Shown here piece by piece: positions 17,852 through 27,723 of a stretch of DNA of 64,000 nucleotides. The stretch is from Paraburkholderia fungorum (GTDB taxonomy: Bacteria; Pseudomonadota; Gammaproteobacteria; Burkholderiales; Burkholderiaceae). Under the pieces are notes generated by a model that saw nothing but the letters and a program-made list of their open reading frames with translations, was not told the DNA's origin and made no database searches. A program made the position numbers and the translations under genes. Positions within the stretch are counted from its first letter, which is position 1; every line of letters starts with the position of its first letter. Location: the NCBI RefSeq assembly GCF_900099835.1, contig NZ_FNKP01000002.1:2542001-2606000 (forward strand). Direction: 5' to 3'.

Positions 17852-18307
17852 ATGACTGAACTCGTTTATGTACTGAATGGCTCGAACCTGAACATGCTGG
17901 GCAAGCGCGAGCCGCATCTCTATGGCACGACCACGCTCGCGCAGATCCAGCAGCAGGTGGAAGCGCTCGCGAACCGGCTCGAACTCCAATGCGAATTCCG
18001 CCAGACCAACAGCGAAGCGACGATGGTCGACTGGCTGCAGGAAGCGTTCGAGCGCGATGCGGCGGTCATCATCAATCCGGCGGGATTTTCGTTTGCGTCG
18101 GTGCCGGTGCTGGACGCGGTCAAGCTGATCGAGCGTCCGTTGATCGAGCTGCACATCACCAATATTCATAAGCGCGACGAAACCTACCGCCATTCGCTGA
18201 TCTCGCGCGCGGCGACCGGCGTGATCTGCGGACTCGGCGCGAGCGGTTATCTCGTCGCGATGCAGGCCATGGCGATGGCGCTGGGCAAAAGTCCGAGCTT
18301 CGGCTGA
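17852..18307 (+). CDS. aroQ: Type II 3-dehydroquinate dehydratase
   Basis: A 151-residue dodecameric enzyme that interconverts 3-dehydroquinate and 3-dehydroshikimate. Catalytic residues of the family are present: Arg19, Tyr24 in PHLYG, Asn75 in INPAGFS and His101 in HITNIHKR. It follows a transporter gene rather than accB/accC, the usual neighbours of biosynthetic aroQ in many proteobacteria. A catabolic role in quinate/shikimate use is plausible. A terminator at 18381 closes the transcript. Confidence 0.93.
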   Translation: MTELVYVLNGSNLNMLGKREPHLYGTTTLAQIQQQVEALANRLELQCEFRQTNSEATMVDWLQEAFERDAAVIINPAGFSFASVPVLDAVKLIERPLIELHITNIHKRDETYRHSLISRAATGVICGLGASGYLVAMQAMAMALGKSPSFG

Positions 18308-18380
18308 GCGGCCGAGCGGCTGACGTAAAACCAACACTCGCCTTAGCGGACGACATCGTATAACCATCCCGCTTCACCAA

Positions 18381-18407
18381 GCCGTGCGCGCGCCGCACGG
18401 CTTTTTT
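18381..18407 (+). terminator. Rho-independent terminator after aroQ
   Basis: GCCGTGCG (18381-18388) pairs with CGCACGGC (18394-18401) around a 5-base loop, followed by six T residues. Confidence 0.88.
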
Positions 18408-18577
18408 GCGTCCAATTTTCGCTCGGCGGCGCGAGAAAATAATTTCGACTAAGGGAAAACCCGTATAATTCCCTACCAAGAGGTCAGACAACTTCACGAT
18501 ATAGTCGTCATGATCCTTGGCCTGCCGCCCCTTCCACGCCGCGCAGCGCCCAACCTGAACCGCCCCCGGCCCGCTCC

Positions 18578-20146
18578 GTGAACTCGACCCCGACCAGCAC
18601 TACGACCGCCCTTCCGTTTCGAAACGCCCTGTTCGCGATGCTTGGCATCGGCCTCGTCAACATGCTGGTCGCGCTCGACCAGACCGTGGTCAGCACCGCG
18701 TTGCCGTCGATCGTCGCCGAACTGCACGGCTTCGAGTACTACGCATGGATCGCCAGCGCCTACCTGCTGGCGTCGGTCGTGACGGTGCCGGTGTTCGGGC
18801 GTCTCGGCGACTACTTCGGCCGCAAGCGCTTCGTGATTGCCGCAGTGATCGTGTTCACAGTGGCCTCCGTGCTTTGCGGCGTCGCCAACGACATGCTGTT
18901 TCTGGTGATCGCGCGCGGCTTGCAGGGCGTCGGCGGCGGGATGATGGTCGGCACCGCGTTCGCGTCGATTCCCGATCTGTTCCCCGATCCGCGTGCGCGG
19001 GTTCGCTGGCAGGTGGTGATGGCCGCCGCGTACGGCATCGGCACGGCCGCCGGTCCGTCGCTCGGCGGCTGGATGAGCGAGCACTGGGGCTGGCGCTCGA
19101 CTTTCCTGATCAACCTGCCGGTCGGCGCGGCGGCGCTGTACTTCATCTGGGCGCATCTGCCGGCTTTCCGTCGCCCGCATGACGGCGAGGTGAAGATCGA
19201 CTGGCTCGGTGCGGCGCTGGTCGCCGGTGTGCTCGGCGGCTTGCAGGCGTTTATCGAAGGTGTGCCCAAACATGGTCTGACCGTGGGCATGCTCATCCTC
19301 GGCGTATGCGTGATTGCGGGCACCGTCGCGTTGCTGATCTGCGAAAAGCGCGCCACGCATCCCATCATTCCGCTCGATCTGTTCAAAGACCCGCAACTCG
19401 TCACGCTGTTCACGCTCGGCATGCTGTCCGGCTTCACGATGTTTTCGCTGATCTTCTTCGCGCCGTTGCTGTTGCAGGGCGGCTTCGGCTTGTCGCCGCA
19501 ACAGGCCGGCTTGCTCGCCACGCCGATTGCCGCATGCATCGCGCTCGGCAGCCTGCTGAATACGCGCATCGTGGTTCACATGAAAAAGCCCACGCAGATT
19601 CTGTCGATCGGCTTCGTCCTGCTGCTGTTCGCATCGATCGGCATCGCGTTCGCGAATCCCGATACGCCGACCTTCCGGATCGAATTGCCGATGGCGGCGG
19701 TCGGCATCGGCCTCGGCTTCATCCTCAACAATCTGAACGTGTTCGCCCAGGAGATTGCCGGCCGCGAGCGCTTCGGCATCACGACCGCGTTGCTGCAATC
19801 CACGCGGATGGTGGGCGGCATGCTCGGCACGAGCATCGTCGCGACTGTCGTGTCGCATCACTACAGCAACGTCGTCACGCGGACGATGAGCGTGCTCGGC
19901 GAGCCTGCGGCGTCGCAATGGCGGCCGCGTTTTGTCGACCTGCGTATTCTTATCGACGACGCTTCGCGCACGCAGTTGATCGCGGATATGAAAACCTCAG
20001 GGCTGGACACGTTGGCGCTGATCGACTCCGCACGCGATGCGCTGGTGCAGTCGATTCATATCGGCGTGTGGCTGACTGCGGTGGCTTCGCTGGTCGCCGC
20101 GTTGCTGGTGCAGCGCATCTCGCATGTGGTGTTTCGCAAGAGCTAG
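18578..20146 (+). CDS. DHA2-family MFS multidrug efflux transporter (EmrB/QacA type)
   Basis: A 522-residue inner-membrane pump with 14 expected membrane segments. The first segment contains LDQTVVSTALPSI, the DHA2 motif D1 region, followed by GRLGDYFGRKRFVI, the MFS motif A loop, and a motif C-like GPSLGGWMSEHWGWR stretch. The family exports drugs and hydrophobic compounds using proton motive force. No membrane-fusion partner (EmrA) is adjacent, so it may work alone. The start is GTG at 18578. A terminator follows at 20165. Confidence 0.88.
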   Translation: MNSTPTSTTTALPFRNALFAMLGIGLVNMLVALDQTVVSTALPSIVAELHGFEYYAWIASAYLLASVVTVPVFGRLGDYFGRKRFVIAAVIVFTVASVLCGVANDMLFLVIARGLQGVGGGMMVGTAFASIPDLFPDPRARVRWQVVMAAAYGIGTAAGPSLGGWMSEHWGWRSTFLINLPVGAAALYFIWAHLPAFRRPHDGEVKIDWLGAALVAGVLGGLQAFIEGVPKHGLTVGMLILGVCVIAGTVALLICEKRATHPIIPLDLFKDPQLVTLFTLGMLSGFTMFSLIFFAPLLLQGGFGLSPQQAGLLATPIAACIALGSLLNTRIVVHMKKPTQILSIGFVLLLFASIGIAFANPDTPTFRIELPMAAVGIGLGFILNNLNVFAQEIAGRERFGITTALLQSTRMVGGMLGTSIVATVVSHHYSNVVTRTMSVLGEPAASQWRPRFVDLRILIDDASRTQLIADMKTSGLDTLALIDSARDALVQSIHIGVWLTAVASLVAALLVQRISHVVFRKS

Positions 20147-20164
20147 CCACAACATCCGCTCGAA

Positions 20165-20204
20165 TAAAAAACGCCCGGCGACACAATTGTCCCGGGCGTT
20201 TTTT
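20165..20204. terminator. Bidirectional terminator between the DHA2 pump and kdgD
   Basis: AAAACGCCCGG and CCGGGCGTTTT are paired arms with a 12-13-base loop, preceded by A residues and followed by T residues. It can end the pump transcript on the plus strand and the glucarate operon on the minus strand. Confidence 0.85.
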
Positions 20205-20257
20205 CATGGTCTTCAAATTCGCACGGCCGCGATGTTGCCGCGACCGTGGCGGCTGCA

Positions 20258-21175
20258 TTACTGCGCGCCGAGCTTCTTGATCAGCACGTCGAGCATGCCG
20301 ACTTCTTCTTCGGTCAGATTGGTCAGCGGTGCGCGGACCGGGCCTGCGTCGTGGCCGACCAGCTTCGCGCCGGCCTTGACGATGCTGACTGCGTAGCCAG
20401 CACGACGGTTGCGGATCTTCAGGTACGGCAGGAAGAAGTCGTCGATCAGCTTGCCGACCGTTGCGTGGTCGTCGGCGGCAATCGCGCGGTAGAAGTCCAT
20501 CGCCGTCTTCGGGATGAAGTTGAACACTGCCGACGAGTACACCGGCACGCCCAGCGCCTTGTATGCCGCTGCGTAGACTTCCGCGGTCGGCAGGCCGCCG
20601 AGGTAAGAGAAGCGGTCGCCCAGACGGCGGCGGATCGTCACCATGTTTTCGATCTCGCCCACGCCGTCCTTGAAGCCGATCAGGTTCGGGCAGCGTTCCG
20701 CCAGGCCTTCGAGCATGTCCGCGTTGAGCTTCGAATTGGCGCGGTTGTAGATGATCACGCCCATGTTCGGCACGGCTTTACACACTTCTTCAGCGTGCGC
20801 GGCGATACCTTCCTGGCAGGCTTCGGTCAGGTAATGCGGCATCAGCAGAATGCCGTTGGCGCCGTGACGCTCGGCTTCCTTCGCGTAGTCGATCGCGACG
20901 CGCGTCGGGCCGCCTGCACCCGCCAGGATCGGCACCTTGCCCTTGCAGACTTCGGTGGCGGTCTTCACGACCTTCGAGTAATCGTCATGCGTCAGCGAGA
21001 AGAATTCGCCCGTGCCGCCCGCCACGAACAGCGCCGATGCGCCGTACGGAGCGAGCCAGTCGAGGCGCTCAGCGTACGTGTCGGCGCGGAAGTTGCCTTG
21101 TGCGTCGAAGTCGGTGACGGGGAAGGACAGCAGACCTTCCGAAACGATTGCTTTGAGTTCTTGAGGTGTAGTCAT
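20258..21175 (-). CDS. kdgD: 5-dehydro-4-deoxyglucarate dehydratase
   Basis: A 305-residue member of the DapA aldolase superfamily. It dehydrates and decarboxylates 5-keto-4-deoxyglucarate to 2,5-dioxovalerate. Visible landmarks are GGTGEFFSL (the substrate-binding GGTGE loop), the Tyr in [10 protein letters not shown] and the Schiff-base Lys in LIGFKDGVG. Start at 21175 gives [14 protein letters not shown]. It is last in an operon with gudD and a sugar-acid carrier. The next pathway enzyme, 2,5-dioxovalerate dehydrogenase, is not in the window. Confidence 0.93.
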   Translation of the reverse strand: MTTPQELKAIVSEGLLSFPVTDFDAQGNFRADTYAERLDWLAPYGASALFVAGGTGEFFSLTHDDYSKVVKTATEVCKGKVPILAGAGGPTRVAIDYAKEAERHGANGILLMPHYLTEACQEGIAAHAEEVCKAVPNMGVIIYNRANSKLNADMLEGLAERCPNLIGFKDGVGEIENMVTIRRRLGDRFSYLGGLPTAEVYAAAYKALGVPVYSSAVFNFIPKTAMDFYRAIAADDHATVGKLIDDFFLPYLKIRNRRAGYAVSIVKAGAKLVGHDAGPVRAPLTNLTEEEVGMLDVLIKKLGAQ

Positions 21176-21275
21176 GGCGTGAATCGTGTGAATTGCGTGA
21201 ATGGCTTCGGGGTTGGGCGGCACGATCCAGCTTGGCGTGCCGCCGCCCGGATCGTCGAAATCAGCGTCGACAGTC

Positions 21276-22628
21276 TTAGCGCACGAGGCACGGGCGCTTG
21301 TTGTCGAACTTCCAGTTCGGAATCAGGTATTGCATCGCGACGCCGTCGTCGCGCGCACCCAGGCCGTGTTGCTGATACAGCGCGTGCGCCTTCTCGAGTT
21401 CGTCCATATCGAGTTCGACACCGAGGCCGGACTTTTCCGGAACCTTCACCTTGCCGCCGACGATCTGCAACGGATCACGCGTCAAACGCTGGCCGTCCTG
21501 CCAGATCCAGTGCGTATCGATCGCGGTGATCTTGCCGGGAGCCGCAGCCGCGACGTGCGTGAACATCGCGAGCGAGATATCGAAATGGTTGTTCGAATGC
21601 GAACCCCACGTCAAGCCCCACTCGTTGCACATCTGCGCGACGCGCACCGAGCCTTGCATCGTCCAGAAATGCGGATCGGCGAGCGGAATGTCGACCGACT
21701 GCAACTGGATCGCGTGCCCCATCTGACGCCAGTCGGTCGCGATCATGTTGGTCGCCGTCGGCAAACCGGTTGCGCGGCGGAATTCGGCCATCACTTCGCG
21801 GCCCGAATAGCCGTTTTCGGCGCCGCACGGGTCTTCCGCGTAGGCCAGCACGTCGTGCTGGTCGCGGCACAGGCGCACCGCTTCGGCCAGCGACCATGCG
21901 CCGTTCGGGTCGAGCGTGACGCGCGCGTCCGGGAAGCGTTCGGCGAGCGCGGTGACCGCTTCGATTTCGGCGTCGCCGGGCAGCACGCCGCCCTTCAGCT
22001 TGAAGTCGTTGAAACCGTAGCGCGCCTGCGCGGCTTCGGCGAGACGCACGACCGCTTCGGGCGTCATCGCTTCTTCGGTGCGCACGCGATCCCAGTCATC
22101 GCGGCCATCGGCGCCGCTCGCGTACGGCAGGTCGGTCTTCTTGCGATCGCCGATGTAGAACAGGTAACCGAGCATTTCGACTTCGTCGCGTTGCTGGCCT
22201 TCGCCGAGCAGCGCCGCAACCGGCACGCCGAGGTGCTGGCCGAGCAGATCGAGCAGCGCGGCTTCGAGCGCGGTAACCGCGTGGATGGTGGTCCGCAGAT
22301 CGAAGGTTTGCAGACCGCGGCCGCCAGCGTCGCGATCGGCGAACTGGGTGCGCGCCTTGTTCAGGATGGCTTGCAGATTGCCGATCGACTGACCGACGAC
22401 GAACGGCCGCGCGTCGTCGATCGTCTTGCGGATGCTCTCGCCGCCCGGCACTTCGCCGACGCCGGTGTTGCCCGCGCTGTCGCGCAGGATCACGACGTTG
22501 CGCGTGAAGAACGGGCCATGCGCGCCGCTCAGATTCATCAGCATGCTGTCCCGGCCGGCGACGGGCACGACGCGCAGTTCGGTGACGACGGGCGTGGCGT
22601 TCTTCGATTCGGAGAGGTTCGATGACAT
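21276..22628 (-). CDS. gudD: D-glucarate dehydratase
   Basis: A 450-residue enolase-superfamily enzyme that dehydrates D-glucarate to 5-keto-4-deoxyglucarate. The K-x-K base motif is FKLKGG, metal ligands lie in VTLDPNGAW and the following segments, and the catalytic His lies in GSHSNNHFD. The ATG at 22628 gives the usual N terminus ([10 protein letters not shown]). The gene sits between the transporter and kdgD, 100 bases from kdgD, consistent with one transcript. Confidence 0.94.
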   Translation of the reverse strand: MSSNLSESKNATPVVTELRVVPVAGRDSMLMNLSGAHGPFFTRNVVILRDSAGNTGVGEVPGGESIRKTIDDARPFVVGQSIGNLQAILNKARTQFADRDAGGRGLQTFDLRTTIHAVTALEAALLDLLGQHLGVPVAALLGEGQQRDEVEMLGYLFYIGDRKKTDLPYASGADGRDDWDRVRTEEAMTPEAVVRLAEAAQARYGFNDFKLKGGVLPGDAEIEAVTALAERFPDARVTLDPNGAWSLAEAVRLCRDQHDVLAYAEDPCGAENGYSGREVMAEFRRATGLPTATNMIATDWRQMGHAIQLQSVDIPLADPHFWTMQGSVRVAQMCNEWGLTWGSHSNNHFDISLAMFTHVAAAAPGKITAIDTHWIWQDGQRLTRDPLQIVGGKVKVPEKSGLGVELDMDELEKAHALYQQHGLGARDDGVAMQYLIPNWKFDNKRPCLVR

Positions 22629-22779
22629 GAGAATAGGTTCTGTAGAGTGAAAAATCCGGTGGGCGAAACGCAGGGCGATATGGTTGCTCGTCGCGCTCGA
22701 CACCCGCTCCGGGTGGAAATCAGTCAGTGCTTATCGGTCGATTAACGGTAATGAAAAACGGTCGTGAAAATCAGTGTAG

Positions 22780-24123
22780 TCAATGCGCTTTGCTGTGCAG
22801 CGAATCCGGCAGCGCGTTGTTGTCGTTGCCGCTATCGCCACGACGGTTGCGGGTGAGGAAACCTGCCGCCGCCGCGATCAGCGACGCGACGCCCAATCCG
22901 TACAGGCCGCCGGTAATCGAACCGGTGTGCTGCTGCAGATAACCGAAGGTGGCCGGCGCAAAGAAGCCGCCGAGGTTGCCCACCGAATTGATCAGCGCGA
23001 GCACGCCGGCCGCGACCCGGGCGTCGAGATAGCCTTGCGGAATCGGCCAGAACAGCGACGAAGCCGCCTTGAAACCGATCGCCGAAAAACAGATCGCCAC
23101 GAACGACCACACCGGATTGCCCGACGTCGACGCAAACAGTCCGCACGCCGCGATCACCAGCGCCACGGCCATCCACGCCTGCTGGAAGCGCCATTTCGCC
23201 GACAGCACCGCGAAGCCGTACATCCCGGCCATCGCGATCAACCACGGAATCGCGTTGAACATGCCGACCTGGAAATCGGTGAGACCGCCCATCTTGCGGA
23301 TGATGGTCGGCAACCAGAACGTGGCCGCGTAAATCGTCAACTGGATCGCGAAGTAGAGGAAGCAGAACAACAGGATTTGCGGGTCCTTCAGCAACTTCAT
23401 GGTGGGCAGATGCGCGCCGCCGCGTGCGTCACGCTCGGCCTGCTCCATCGCAATCGACCTTGAGAGCACGGTCTGCTCTTCGCTGGTCAGCCAGTGTGCA
23501 TCGCGGATATGCGACTTCAGCAGCATCCAGCTCACCGCGCACAACACGATCGAAAACGCGCCTTCGATCAGGAACATCCACTGCCAGCCTTGCAGGCCGA
23601 GTCCGCGAATGGACAGCAGCGAACCGGTGATCGGACCGGACAGCACCGACGCAAGCGCCGAGCCCGACAGAAAAACCGCGACCGCCTTGCCGCGCTCTTT
23701 CTGCGGCAGCCACTGCGTGAAGTAAAACACCACGCCGGGGAAAAACCCGGCTTCGGCCACGCCGAGCAGAAACCGCAGCACATAGAACGACGTGTCGTTC
23801 CACACGAAGGCCATCGCGCCCGCCACCAGCCCCCACGTGCCCATGATCCGCGTCAGCCATGCACGCGCGCCGTACTTCTGCATCAACACGTTCGACGGCA
23901 CTTCGAAAAGCGCATAGCCGATGAAGAACAGTCCGCTTCCCAGGCCGTACGCCGCCGCGCCGATGCCGAGATCCGTCTGCATGTGCGAATTGACGAAGCC
24001 GATGTTCACGCGGTCGATGTAGTTGGCGATGAACATGATCAGGAACAGCGGCAACACGTGCCGCTTGACCTTCGATACTGCGGATTCAAGCGGGTCGGCC
24101 GCCGGGTTGAGAGCAGAGGTCAA
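22780..24123 (-). CDS. gudP: MFS transporter for hexarates (GudP/GarP-like, ACS family)
   Basis: A 447-residue anion:cation symporter family carrier with 12 predicted segments. NYIDRVNIGFVNSHMQ in segment 1 and the GYALFEVPSNVLMQKYGARAW loop are typical of glucarate/galactarate and phthalate carriers. The start codon is TTG at 24123 with GGAGA 5 bases upstream. It heads the glucarate operon and is divergent from a GntR regulator. Glucarate uptake is inferred from gudD and kdgD downstream. Confidence 0.85.
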   Translation of the reverse strand: MTSALNPAADPLESAVSKVKRHVLPLFLIMFIANYIDRVNIGFVNSHMQTDLGIGAAAYGLGSGLFFIGYALFEVPSNVLMQKYGARAWLTRIMGTWGLVAGAMAFVWNDTSFYVLRFLLGVAEAGFFPGVVFYFTQWLPQKERGKAVAVFLSGSALASVLSGPITGSLLSIRGLGLQGWQWMFLIEGAFSIVLCAVSWMLLKSHIRDAHWLTSEEQTVLSRSIAMEQAERDARGGAHLPTMKLLKDPQILLFCFLYFAIQLTIYAATFWLPTIIRKMGGLTDFQVGMFNAIPWLIAMAGMYGFAVLSAKWRFQQAWMAVALVIAACGLFASTSGNPVWSFVAICFSAIGFKAASSLFWPIPQGYLDARVAAGVLALINSVGNLGGFFAPATFGYLQQHTGSITGGLYGLGVASLIAAAAGFLTRNRRGDSGNDNNALPDSLHSKAH

Positions 24124-24223
24124 GGTTGTCTCCAGTATCGGCCACGTGGGCGCGTCGGATCGGGTGCAACGCGGCGCGGCTGGTCGGAACTGACTACGTC
24201 AGTTTCAGCAATCGTGATACGTT

Positions 24224-24362
24224 GTCTGACGACAGTCTACTATTTTTTGAAGATCGATTCCAATGTGGTGTTTACCCTGTAAATCACGATGTAATACAGT
24301 GTCCGTGCTGCATCACATAACGAAAAATCGACTTTTCATCACGAACTAAGACGTCTGATGAC
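24224..24362. promoter_or_regulatory. Two matching candidate GntR operators in the glucarate divergent region
   Basis: GTCTGACGAC (24224-24233) and GTCTGATGAC (24353-24362) are near-identical imperfect palindromes (GTC...GAC) placed 120 bases apart in the AT-rich 481-bp gap between the gudP-like gene and the GntR gene. FadR-type GntR proteins bind short GT..AC palindromes, and two copies in a divergent promoter region fit repression of both genes. Confidence 0.55.
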
Positions 24363-24604
24363 TTAGATTTTATCCTGCCTTCGTTGTGCAGCGGGAAGGC
24401 GTGGGTCAATCCATTCCTTTACTGCAATCAGCGCCCTTCACATAGGACTCGGAAAACGTCCTGTGCCATACTTTAAGAGGAGCCGGGCCACGGCATCGCC
24501 TGCGATGTCGACCGGAGTCACGATGGCCAGGCCGTTGCGGCCCGTGCCGTCGCCCCTGCAATAACGCGTGCATTCACCGTCGATTAGTCAAACAAGCCAC
24601 AAAA

Positions 24605-25315
24605 ATGAGCAGCCTAACTGAGAAGGTGGTGGCCACCCTTTCCGATGAAATTCGCCGCGGCGTCCTGAGGCCAGGCGACCGTATCCCCACCGAAGTCGCG
24701 ATGATGAAGCAGCTCTCCGTGAGCCGCTCCGTGGTTCGCGAAGCGATTTCGCGGCTGCAGGCGGCCAATGTGGTCGAGACGCGTCACGGCATCGGCACTT
24801 TCGTGCTGGCGCCCGCGTCCGAAAAGCCGATGCAGTTGCCGACCGCCGATCTGTCCAACATGCTCGACGTGATGGCGATCATCGAATTCCGGATCGATGT
24901 CGAGGCCGCGTCGGCCGCGCTCGCCGCGACGCGCCGCACGGAACAGAACCTCAAGCTGATCCGCGCTGCGCTGACGCGCTTCGAGTCCGAACTCGAACGC
25001 GGCAGCACGGACACGGTTGCGCACGACATCGAGTTTCATTTGCAGATCGCGCGCGCGAGCGGCAATCGCTATTTCTTCGACGTGCTCAGCCAGTTGGGCC
25101 GCGCGGTGAGTCCGCGCACCCGGCTCGGGTCCGCCGAGATCGCGGAACTCGACCATGTGGAGCATCTGCGCAATGTGCTGGGCGAGCATCAGACGATTTA
25201 TCGCGCGATCGAGCGCCAGGATGCCGACGATGCACGTGCGGCGATGCGCATGCATTTGAGCAATAGCCGCGAGAGGCTGCGGCGCGCGCATGAGATGAGT
25301 AAAGTTGGCGGGTGA
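24605..25315 (+). CDS. GntR family regulator, FadR subfamily
   Basis: A 236-residue regulator with an N-terminal winged helix (IRRGVLRPGDRIPTEVAMMKQLSVSRSVVREAISRL) and an all-helical FCD effector domain with Asp and His positions expected for metal or carboxylate binding (EFRIDVEAAS, HDIEFHLQI). It is divergent from the glucarate operon and most likely represses it until a sugar acid binds. The operator pair upstream supports this. Confidence 0.9.
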   Translation: MSSLTEKVVATLSDEIRRGVLRPGDRIPTEVAMMKQLSVSRSVVREAISRLQAANVVETRHGIGTFVLAPASEKPMQLPTADLSNMLDVMAIIEFRIDVEAASAALAATRRTEQNLKLIRAALTRFESELERGSTDTVAHDIEFHLQIARASGNRYFFDVLSQLGRAVSPRTRLGSAEIAELDHVEHLRNVLGEHQTIYRAIERQDADDARAAMRMHLSNSRERLRRAHEMSKVGG

Positions 25316-25430
25316 GGTGGCGCGCGCGGCTGGGCGCCGTTATTACCTGGCTACGCGCAGTGGCTACCATCGCCACATAAAAATACAATCGTACTGATTT
25401 CCGCCTGATCCACCTTCCGAACCGGTCTGC

Positions 25431-25504
25431 GCAGCCGGACCGGCTGCCTTTCCCCGCCAATACCGGCTGATTCGCGAGCCACCGCCGTAAGCGGGCAGCC
25501 GGTA
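25431..25504. promoter_or_regulatory. Cluster of CCGGCTG inverted repeats upstream of the SDR gene
   Basis: A 17-base palindrome with arms GCAGCCGG and CCGGCTGC around one A lies at 25431-25447. TACCGGCTG (25461-25469) and CAGCCGGTA (25496-25504) are a second pair in inverted orientation. They lie 140-215 bases before the SDR start codon and could be a repressor or activator cluster. The rest of 25316-25644 shows nothing else. Confidence 0.4.
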
Positions 25505-25644
25505 ATTTCATTGTTCTCCCCGTCCGAATTGTCCATTCGCCCCGGGCTTCTTGATGCGTCCAATACGTTCGTCCATATTCCACACATCGCCTGACGGCGA
25601 CATTCACTGGTACGCGAACCTTCAATCCCCTCAAGAGACACATC

Positions 25645-26391
25645 ATGAAACTCACAGGCAACACGATCTTCATTACCGGCGGCGGCTCGGGCATCGGCCG
25701 GGCACTTGCTGAAGCATTCCATCGACTCGGCAATCAGGTGATCATCGCCGGACGGCGCAAGGCCAATCTCGACGAGACGATTGCCGCCAACCCAGGCATG
25801 CAGGCGGTCGAACTCGACATCACCGATCCGCAAAACATCGCTGCGGTCGCGCGCGAGCTGATCGCGAAATATCCGTCGCTGAACGTGCTGATCAACAACG
25901 CCGGCATCATGCAGATCGACGACCTCAGCAAGCCCGTCGACGATGCGCTGATCGTCGCCACGCTGACCACCAACCTGATGGGCCCGATCCGCCTCACGGG
26001 CGAACTGGTCGACCATCTGCAACAGCAGGACGATGCGACGATCATCAACGTGTCGTCGGTACTCGGCTTCGTGCCGCTGGCGATTTCCGGCGTCTACTCG
26101 TCGACCAAGGCCGCGATCCATTCGTACACGCAATCGCTGCGCTACAAGCTCAAGGACACGTCGGTTCGCGTCGTCGAAATCGCGCCGCCGTGGGTGCAGA
26201 CCGATTTGCTCGACAGCAGGAACGAACCGCGCGCCATGCCGCTCGCGCCGTTCATCGAACAGACCATGCGCGAACTCGGCACCGATGCCGACGAAGCGAT
26301 CGTCGACATCGCGCGTCCGCTGCGCAACAACGCGGGGCCAAACGAAGCCGCTTTCGTCACGCAATTCAACGACCAGTTCACCGGCGTATAA
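25645..26391 (+). CDS. Short-chain dehydrogenase (DltE-like)
   Basis: A 248-residue SDR with GGGSGIG at about residue 12, NNAG in LINNAGIMQ, and YSSTKAA as the catalytic Tyr-x-x-x-Lys. The QTDLLDSRNEPRAMPL segment after the active site is typical of the DltE group of uncertain substrates. It precedes the Gal80-like oxidoreductase gene by about 80 bases and may share its transcript. Confidence 0.85.
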   Translation: MKLTGNTIFITGGGSGIGRALAEAFHRLGNQVIIAGRRKANLDETIAANPGMQAVELDITDPQNIAAVARELIAKYPSLNVLINNAGIMQIDDLSKPVDDALIVATLTTNLMGPIRLTGELVDHLQQQDDATIINVSSVLGFVPLAISGVYSSTKAAIHSYTQSLRYKLKDTSVRVVEIAPPWVQTDLLDSRNEPRAMPLAPFIEQTMRELGTDADEAIVDIARPLRNNAGPNEAAFVTQFNDQFTGV

Positions 26392-26469
26392 CGTCTGTCG
26401 GCGGACCTCGCAGCCGCAACGGATTGCGGTTTGCGAGCCGCCCTGTCGCGCGTCAGCGCGAGGTATCCC

Positions 26470-27591
26470 ATGACTCGAATTTCCCTGACTACCGGCGACG
26501 CTCCGATCCGGGTCGGCATCGTCGGCGTCGGCAACTGGGCGCGGCACGGCCATGTGCGCGTGTTGAGCCTGCTGCCGCAATACGAATTGACCGCCGTGTT
26601 CAGCCAGCGCCGCGAGGCGGCCAACGAGGTCGCCCAACGTTACGGCTTCAAATACGTCGCCGATTCGCTCGACGACCTCGTCAATCATCCCGAAGTCGAT
26701 CTGGTGATCGTGCTGACCACCGCGCCGCAACACGCGGAAGGCGTGCGCGCCGCAATCGCGGCTGGCAAGGATGTGTATTGCGAATGGCCGTTGACGCCCA
26801 GCGTCGACACTTCGCGAGAGCTGGTCGAACTCGCCCGGCAAAAAAACGTGCGCCATGTAGTCGGCTTGCAGCGGCGGCTCGCGCCGCACAACCGCTACGT
26901 CCGCGATCTGCTCGAGCAGGGTTACGTCGGCCGGCTGCGCTCGGTACGCATTCACGTGAGCATGAATTACTTCCAGGCGCTGCGTTCGAACGCATTGCGC
27001 TGGACCGTGCCGCCGGAAAACTTCTCCAGCGTGATCGCCATCTACGCCGGCCATTTTCTCGACATGCTGTTCGAAGCGACCGGCTGGCCGCTGTCGATCA
27101 GCGCGCTCAGCGTCAATCAGTTCGATCAGGTGACGATCAGGGAAACCGGCGAGGTCTTGCCGACCACGACGCCCGATCAGCTCGTTCTCGCAGGACGTCT
27201 CGCGGACGGCGCGGTGGTATCGGTGCATATCGAAGGCGGCAAGCGCAACGGCTCGGGCGTGCAGATCGACATCACGGGCACCGAAGGCGATTTACGCATC
27301 ACCAACCGGTCGGCGTTCGGCAATCTCGGCGACGACTACGTGGTGGAAGGCGCACACGGCGATAACCTGCCGCTTGCACCGTTACCGGTGCCCGCTTCGT
27401 ATGACCGCCTGCCTGAATCCGACCTGCCGTCCGCCGTGCTGGAACTCGCGCAACTCTACGCAGCCTTCGCCGACGACGTCCGCACCGGCAGCCGCACGGC
27501 GCCGACTTTCGAGCACGCGGTGCGGCTGCATGAGCTGCTCGACGCCGCCGTAGAATCGTCGGAAAGCGGGCGGCATATCGCGCTGGGCTAA
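26470..27591 (+). CDS. Gfo/Idh/MocA-family protein, Gal80-like, catalytic Lys absent
   Basis: A 373-residue protein with an N-terminal Rossmann domain (GIVGVGNWARHG, residues about 16-27) and the C-terminal beta-sheet domain of glucose-fructose oxidoreductases. The family's EKP motif, whose Lys supports catalysis, reads EWP here (105-107). The same position is Trp in the yeast regulator Gal80, so this may be a non-catalytic or altered sugar-binding protein. An upstream extension to 26431 is possible. It follows a DltE-like SDR. Confidence 0.8.
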   Translation: MTRISLTTGDAPIRVGIVGVGNWARHGHVRVLSLLPQYELTAVFSQRREAANEVAQRYGFKYVADSLDDLVNHPEVDLVIVLTTAPQHAEGVRAAIAAGKDVYCEWPLTPSVDTSRELVELARQKNVRHVVGLQRRLAPHNRYVRDLLEQGYVGRLRSVRIHVSMNYFQALRSNALRWTVPPENFSSVIAIYAGHFLDMLFEATGWPLSISALSVNQFDQVTIRETGEVLPTTTPDQLVLAGRLADGAVVSVHIEGGKRNGSGVQIDITGTEGDLRITNRSAFGNLGDDYVVEGAHGDNLPLAPLPVPASYDRLPESDLPSAVLELAQLYAAFADDVRTGSRTAPTFEHAVRLHELLDAAVESSESGRHIALG

Positions 27592-27723
27592 AGCGAACAC
27601 GGCAGAATCAAGCCGCCGCACACCGCCTGCCCGCAACCTCGCCCCGCCTTGTGCATGACACAATGCGGGGCGTTCGCACAACGCAAACCGCCATCGCCTG
27701 ACAACGCCCACGACATTCCGACC

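Noticed and set aside
20258..21175. DapA (dihydrodipicolinate synthase) as alternative identity
   Set aside because: Placement with gudD and a hexarate carrier and the family's overall pattern favour KdgD; lysine pathway neighbours are absent.
25351..27228. 625-residue minus-strand frame across the SDR and Gal80-like genes
   Set aside because: High-GC antisense shadow; the plus-strand genes have clear domains and ribosome binding sites.
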